Assembly (NCBI RefSeq): GCF_008641105.1
Contig: NZ_VTTI01000004.1
Location: 373,059-408,413 of the forward strand
Direction of reading: 5' to 3'
DNA from: Halopseudomonas salina
Lineage (GTDB): Bacteria > Pseudomonadota > Gammaproteobacteria > Pseudomonadales > Pseudomonadaceae
Length of the DNA stretch: 35,355 nucleotides
In this document: positions 32,936 to 35,355 of the stretch, in pieces
Position numbering within the stretch: the stretch's first letter is position 1
Layout: each line of letters begins with the position of its first letter
Notes under the pieces: generated by a model
Database searches by the model: none
What the model was told of the DNA's origin: nothing
What the model saw: the letters and a program-made list of their open reading frames with translations, nothing else
Made by a program: the position numbers and the translations under genes

Positions 32936-33214
32936 CTAATGGTAATCAACAATTTCGACATCTTCCGCACCAGCCTTGGTCCAGCGGAAGCAAACCCGGA
33001 ACTGCCTGTTGATTAGAATGCTGTGCTGACCCTGGCGGTCACCATGCAACGGCTCCAACATATTGCCGGGCGGTACTTTAAGATCATCAAGCTGACTTGC
33101 AGCCTGGAGTTGCCGGATCTTCCGCAAGGCAACTCGCTCGAAATTGACAAAGCGTCTGACGCGGCGCCCGCCTGCCAGCTTCTCGGTATCCTTACACTTG
33201 AACGATATGATCAT
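32936..33214 (-). CDS. higB: HigB family toxin (RelE-like mRNA interferase)
   Basis: A 92-residue protein starting at the ATG at 33214; the 29-codon extension upstream covers the operator and is rejected. IISFKCKDTEKLAGGRRVRRF and PGNMLEPLHGDRQGQHSILINRQFRVCFRW are HigB/GraT family segments, and the C-terminal VEIVDYH, with its His, is conserved. The toxin cuts mRNA on the ribosome and is neutralised by HigA. The gap to higA is ten bases. Confidence 0.9.
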   Translation of the reverse strand: MIISFKCKDTEKLAGGRRVRRFVNFERVALRKIRQLQAASQLDDLKVPPGNMLEPLHGDRQGQHSILINRQFRVCFRWTKAGAEDVEIVDYH

Positions 33215-33234
33215 AAAGAAATAGTGACGCAGAG

Positions 33235-33255
33235 CGTTAATAACGTCAAGCGTTA
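33235..33255. promoter_or_regulatory. Operator candidate of higBA with three half-sites
   Basis: CGTTA, A, TAACG, then TCAAG and CGTTA again: two overlapping inverted repeats at 33235-33245 and 33241-33255. They lie 20-40 bases upstream of the higB start, next to a TTGACG box, where HigA should bind to repress. Confidence 0.5.
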
Positions 33256-33283
33256 ATGTATGGCAAAGGACACTGAAAGAAGG

Positions 33284-33367
33284 GCATAACGTCGCCAACA
33301 CGCGCAGCTTTGTAGTGGAGGCGTAGCCGCAACGGATAAGCTGTCGCCGTGATTGGCTTTGTTAGCC
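33284..33367 (-). other. attC site of the beta-lactamase cassette
   Basis: An 84-bp site. On the minus strand R'' is GGCTAAC (33367-33361), three bases after the bla stop, and R' is GTTATGC (33290-33284). The centre differs from the three TCCGCCGCT-type sites: it has an inner stem TGGAGGCGTAGCCGCAACG, so this cassette may have a different source. Confidence 0.75.
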
Positions 33368-33370
33368 TTA

Positions 33371-34237
33371 TCAACGTGACTGTGATGTATAAACGTCAAA
33401 AATTGAACGACCAATTTTAACAATCGCATCATTTCGGTCTGCCATTGAAGCCTCTGTTTGAGCTAGATAGATACTTACAATAATTGGGGATTGATGCTCA
33501 CTCCACACAAACGCTGTAATACTCCGAGCGCCGAAACCGCCGGCTCCTGAGCGATCCGCAATATTCCATCCCACTGGCAATACTGAACGCAGTAAATTAC
33601 CAGTGACTTGATTGTTCACCATCCAAGACTCTAATTTTTTCTGGTTCGTTTCGGAAAGTACGGAACCAAATAATAATTTATTTAAAGTACTGGCTATTGC
33701 CTTAGGCGTTGTCGTATCCCTCAAATCATCGAGCTTGGCTTCATTTAACTCAGGTTCAATACGGTCTAGACGAGTTTCTTTGTCCCCGATTTGTCTTAGA
33801 AAATCAGTAACGCCTTCGGGGCCCCCTACAGCACTTAAGATGATATTTGCCGCAGTATTATCACTTGTAGTCATAGTTGCGAAGCACGCATCATCGAGTG
33901 TGATTGCCTGTCCTACTTGCTTTTCTACTACAGGGGAATAGGCCACTAGATCTGTTTTCTTAATCTCGAACGTACTGCTGGGATTAACTTTTTCTTGCTC
34001 AGCATCATAGAGCAACTTAGCGCAAGCTATTGTTTTAAAAGTGCTTGTTAGGGGGAACCGCTGGTTGCCATTGTAATCCCAGTATTCTCCATTCTGAGTA
34101 TCAAGAACGGAAATCCCTATACGAGCAGAAAGAGAAGTTCCAATCGCCTTAACATCTTGTGCAACTCGCTGAAACTTTGAACTACTTGCAAAAACCACAG
34201 ATGGTATCAAAATCAAAAATACCAATAAAAACTTCAT
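33371..34237 (-). CDS. blaCARB: Class A beta-lactamase, CARB/PSE (carbenicillin-hydrolysing) type
   Basis: A 288-residue protein, the length of CARB/PSE-1 enzymes. The ATG at 34237 starts a signal peptide ([17 protein letters not shown], cut before SSSKF). Motifs: Ser65-Thr-Phe-Lys68 (STFK), SDN at 125-127, ExxLN with Glu161, and RSG at 229-231 in [12 protein letters not shown], the hallmark of carbenicillinases in place of KTG. It hydrolyses penicillins such as carbenicillin in the periplasm. All catalytic residues are intact. From memory of the CARB-1/PSE sequences, about nine residues in ten agree; no search was run. It is a minus-strand cassette between two attC sites, with base composition much more AT-rich than the backbone. 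The family assignment is firm; the exact variant is not known. Confidence 0.95.
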   Translation of the reverse strand: MKFLLVFLILIPSVVFASSSKFQRVAQDVKAIGTSLSARIGISVLDTQNGEYWDYNGNQRFPLTSTFKTIACAKLLYDAEQEKVNPSSTFEIKKTDLVAYSPVVEKQVGQAITLDDACFATMTTSDNTAANIILSAVGGPEGVTDFLRQIGDKETRLDRIEPELNEAKLDDLRDTTTPKAIASTLNKLLFGSVLSETNQKKLESWMVNNQVTGNLLRSVLPVGWNIADRSGAGGFGARSITAFVWSEHQSPIIVSIYLAQTEASMADRNDAIVKIGRSIFDVYTSQSR

Positions 34238-34300
34238 GTGCGTAACCCCATGATTTTTATTTGTAAACATTCTGTCTGAAAGTATGAGGCTCCATGACAT

Positions 34301-34361
34301 GGCTAACGCCCGCGTAATAGGCGCGAGTTTGCGAGCGTCCTAATTGACGCGTTTGTTAAGT
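34301..34361 (-). other. attC site of the ankyrin-repeat cassette
   Basis: A 61-bp compact site. On the minus strand R'' is ACTTAAC (34361-34355) and R' is GTTAGCC (34307-34301), preceded by GCGGGC. GCGTCAATTAGG and CCTATTACGC are the inner complementary arms with two unpaired bases, the classic attC fold. The stop of the ankyrin gene lies inside. Confidence 0.8.
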
Positions 34362-35257
34362 TTCTCATTGATCACCAACTTCAATTGATTGAAGTCTTGC
34401 TTGCCTTTCTGATCAAGATAATTCAAATACTCTACCGCGTCATATCCATTGTAAGATTTATCTGGCCTATTAATTCTCTGCCCAATGTCGGCACCAGAAT
34501 CAAGTAGCAGCTTGGTATAACGGGGGTTATTGAATAGAATGGCTTGATGTATAGGTGCCAAGCCATCGTAATCTTCAGTTAAAGAAGCGCCGTCGCTAAT
34601 AGCCGCCTCTAGAAGGCTATATTGCCGCTCGGTTACTTCGCTACTACCAAACTCAAGAGTGTTACCTATGTAAAAAATGATTGGCATATCACATTGATCT
34701 AACTTTTCGGAAAGCATTCCGCATTCATTATATAATTCAGGGTGATTTATAAAGAGCCAAGAAGCCATTGTAGGACTAATGAAGCCACCATCTTTTGCAT
34801 AAGGATTGAAAGAGAAATCTTTTGATTCAATTGAAGATAGAATGGTTAAACCTCTTGCGTCTGTGCCAAACAAAAACGCTTGCCATAACGCTGGGGTTAA
34901 TGATGCAAAAAATATCAATACCAATTGCGTTTTTCGGAACACCTTTCGAACAAAAAAGGCAAAAATAAAGCCGCCAGCCAAGAACCCCAAAATGCTTGCA
35001 AACATTGTGGCTGCCACAAAATCTTCAAATTGAGATTTTTCCCACTGATTGATCAATTTAATCTTTTTCTCAACGTAAATAAGCTCCTTGTCAATTTCAT
35101 TCTGTGAAGCACCACTTTCGATTAACTCTGAATGTTTCTCGTCCTTAGCTTGAGCAATAGAAGATTCCATTGCAGAGTCGCCGGTCACCAAAACTACGTT
35201 CACCAGCGTCACGCTAATTGCTATGCAAACCACTACAATTTTAAAGAAAGTTGGCAT
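34340..35257 (-). CDS. Ankyrin-repeat membrane protein of a gene cassette
   Basis: A 305-residue protein. Hydrophobic segments lie near residues 5-25, 83-105 and 112-130; between the first two is a charged coiled-coil-like region (residues 33-72). The C-terminal half (about 213-275) has ankyrin-type repeats: GLAPIHQAILFNNPRYTKLLLDSGADIG is typical. The sequence is strongly AT-rich, unlike the backbone. Its stop (TAG at 34340-34342) lies inside the attC. The start at 35257 has no clear strong ribosome-binding site and lies just 21 bases from the IS edge. Function is unknown; a role as cytoplasmic-facing interaction protein is possible. Confidence 0.75.
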   Translation of the reverse strand: MPTFFKIVVVCIAISVTLVNVVLVTGDSAMESSIAQAKDEKHSELIESGASQNEIDKELIYVEKKIKLINQWEKSQFEDFVAATMFASILGFLAGGFIFAFFVRKVFRKTQLVLIFFASLTPALWQAFLFGTDARGLTILSSIESKDFSFNPYAKDGGFISPTMASWLFINHPELYNECGMLSEKLDQCDMPIIFYIGNTLEFGSSEVTERQYSLLEAAISDGASLTEDYDGLAPIHQAILFNNPRYTKLLLDSGADIGQRINRPDKSYNGYDAVEYLNYLDQKGKQDFNQLKLVINEKLNKRVN

Positions 35258-35278
35258 TAGTAGATGCTACCTTAAAAC

Positions 35279-35355
35279 TGGTCCTGCCCACAAAAAGTAG
35301 ACACTGTTATGCGCATCTGCGCTCAAACTCTGCTGGACTGATATTGCCGAGAGCA
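35279..35355 (-). mobile_element. End of an IS3-family insertion sequence (partial)
   Basis: The bases from 35279 begin TGGTCCTGCCCACAAAAAG, so on the minus strand the element ends in ...GGACCA with the terminal CA typical of IS3 elements. It carries the end of a transposase gene and runs past the window edge. It is inserted upstream of the ankyrin cassette. Confidence 0.7.
35307..35355 (-). CDS. IS3-family transposase (OrfB type), C-terminal end
   Basis: Only 16 codons are inside the window. On the minus strand they read ALGNISPAEFERRCA and stop at TAA (35309-35307). The (L)GxxSPxEFE end is the typical C-terminus of IS3-family OrfB transposases (DDE integrase core). The catalytic residues lie outside the window, so intactness is not known. 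Assignment is by this short end and by the terminal repeat. Confidence 0.7.
   Translation of the reverse strand, partial: ALGNISPAEFERRCA

Larger units (their letters stand above)
29817..35278 (-). mobile_element. Integron-like gene cassette array (distal end), read on the minus strand
   Basis: At least seven compact gene units are separated by attC-like sites, and minus-strand genes end at or inside the R'' box of the site that follows. Five sites at 31249-31326, 31883-31961, 32538-32616, 33284-33367 and 34301-34361 are complete. Sites after lysE (149 bp, R' core G changed to A) and after the parE remnant (only about 37 bp) are degraded. Three of the complete sites share a central TCCGCCGCTCCGCGGCTACAAAC-like core, as expected for a resident array. 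Toxin-antitoxin and accessory genes, and lower GC at the right end, fit. The integrase and attI should lie beyond 35355. Confidence 0.87.

Noticed and set aside
34238..34300. N-terminal extension of the beta-lactamase reading frame
   Set aside because: The signal peptide starts at 34237 and the family length of 288 residues is reached from there; similar leader frames exist in related genes but are unlikely to be part of the enzyme.
1..35355. CRISPR array, prophage or restriction-modification system
   Set aside because: No regular direct repeats with spacers, phage structural genes or methylase/nuclease pairs were seen.

Overview
This window looks like chromosomal DNA of a free-living, probably marine or saline, gammaproteobacterium. 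The clues are the moderately GC-rich backbone, the gene families (DabAB carbon uptake, BCCT osmolyte carrier, YqiJ/YqiK flotillin operon, HemN, NIF3-like YqfO protein) and a chromosomal-integron-type cassette array at the right end. I cannot fix the genus. No rRNA or tRNA gene was seen, and no integrase gene lies inside the window.

Left part (1-3.6 kb): the tail of an L,D-transpeptidase, a YqfO-like protein, and a small sulfur-handling module (exported rhodanese, exported DsrE-like protein, YgaP-type DUF2892 membrane protein, and a divergent Crp/Fnr regulator with a cysteine pair and a 13-bp palindromic operator candidate). Metabolic core (2.75-12.4 kb): a LysR regulator diverges from dabB-dabA, the two-gene DAB inorganic-carbon pump with its zinc-site residues intact. 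A YfcC-type transporter and a full arginine deiminase pathway (arcA, arcB, arcC) follow behind a good candidate FNR/ANR site.

Middle (12.4-22.5 kb): a translationally coupled minus-strand pair encodes an unusual fusion of a PCMT-like methyltransferase domain to a GspE/PilB ATPase, plus a MoxR-type AAA ATPase. Next come a tiny membrane protein with a strong terminator, an FMN reductase with a DUF2235 hydrolase, a PAS-GGDEF cyclase, hemN, and a lipoprotein that joins MORN repeats to a C13/caspase-like peptidase. Right backbone (22.5-29.5 kb): a BCCT carrier, a secreted DUF2314 protein, and a minus-strand membrane-maintenance operon (small membrane protein, PspA/IM30, YqiJ, flotillin YqiK, lipoprotein).

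Cassette array (29.8-35.3 kb): an integron-like array read on the minus strand, with five clear attC sites and two degenerate ones. Its seven cassettes carry an ankyrin-repeat membrane protein, a CARB/PSE-type class A beta-lactamase, higBA, a Phd/YefM-Txe pair, an inverted yefM-yoeB, a ParDE-type pair whose toxin has a premature stop, and a LysE-family exporter. The integron platform should lie beyond the right edge. The array is interrupted there by the end of an IS3-family insertion sequence. The strongest points for follow-up are the CARB cassette within a toxin-antitoxin-rich array, the methyltransferase-GspE fusion, and the MORN-peptidase lipoprotein.
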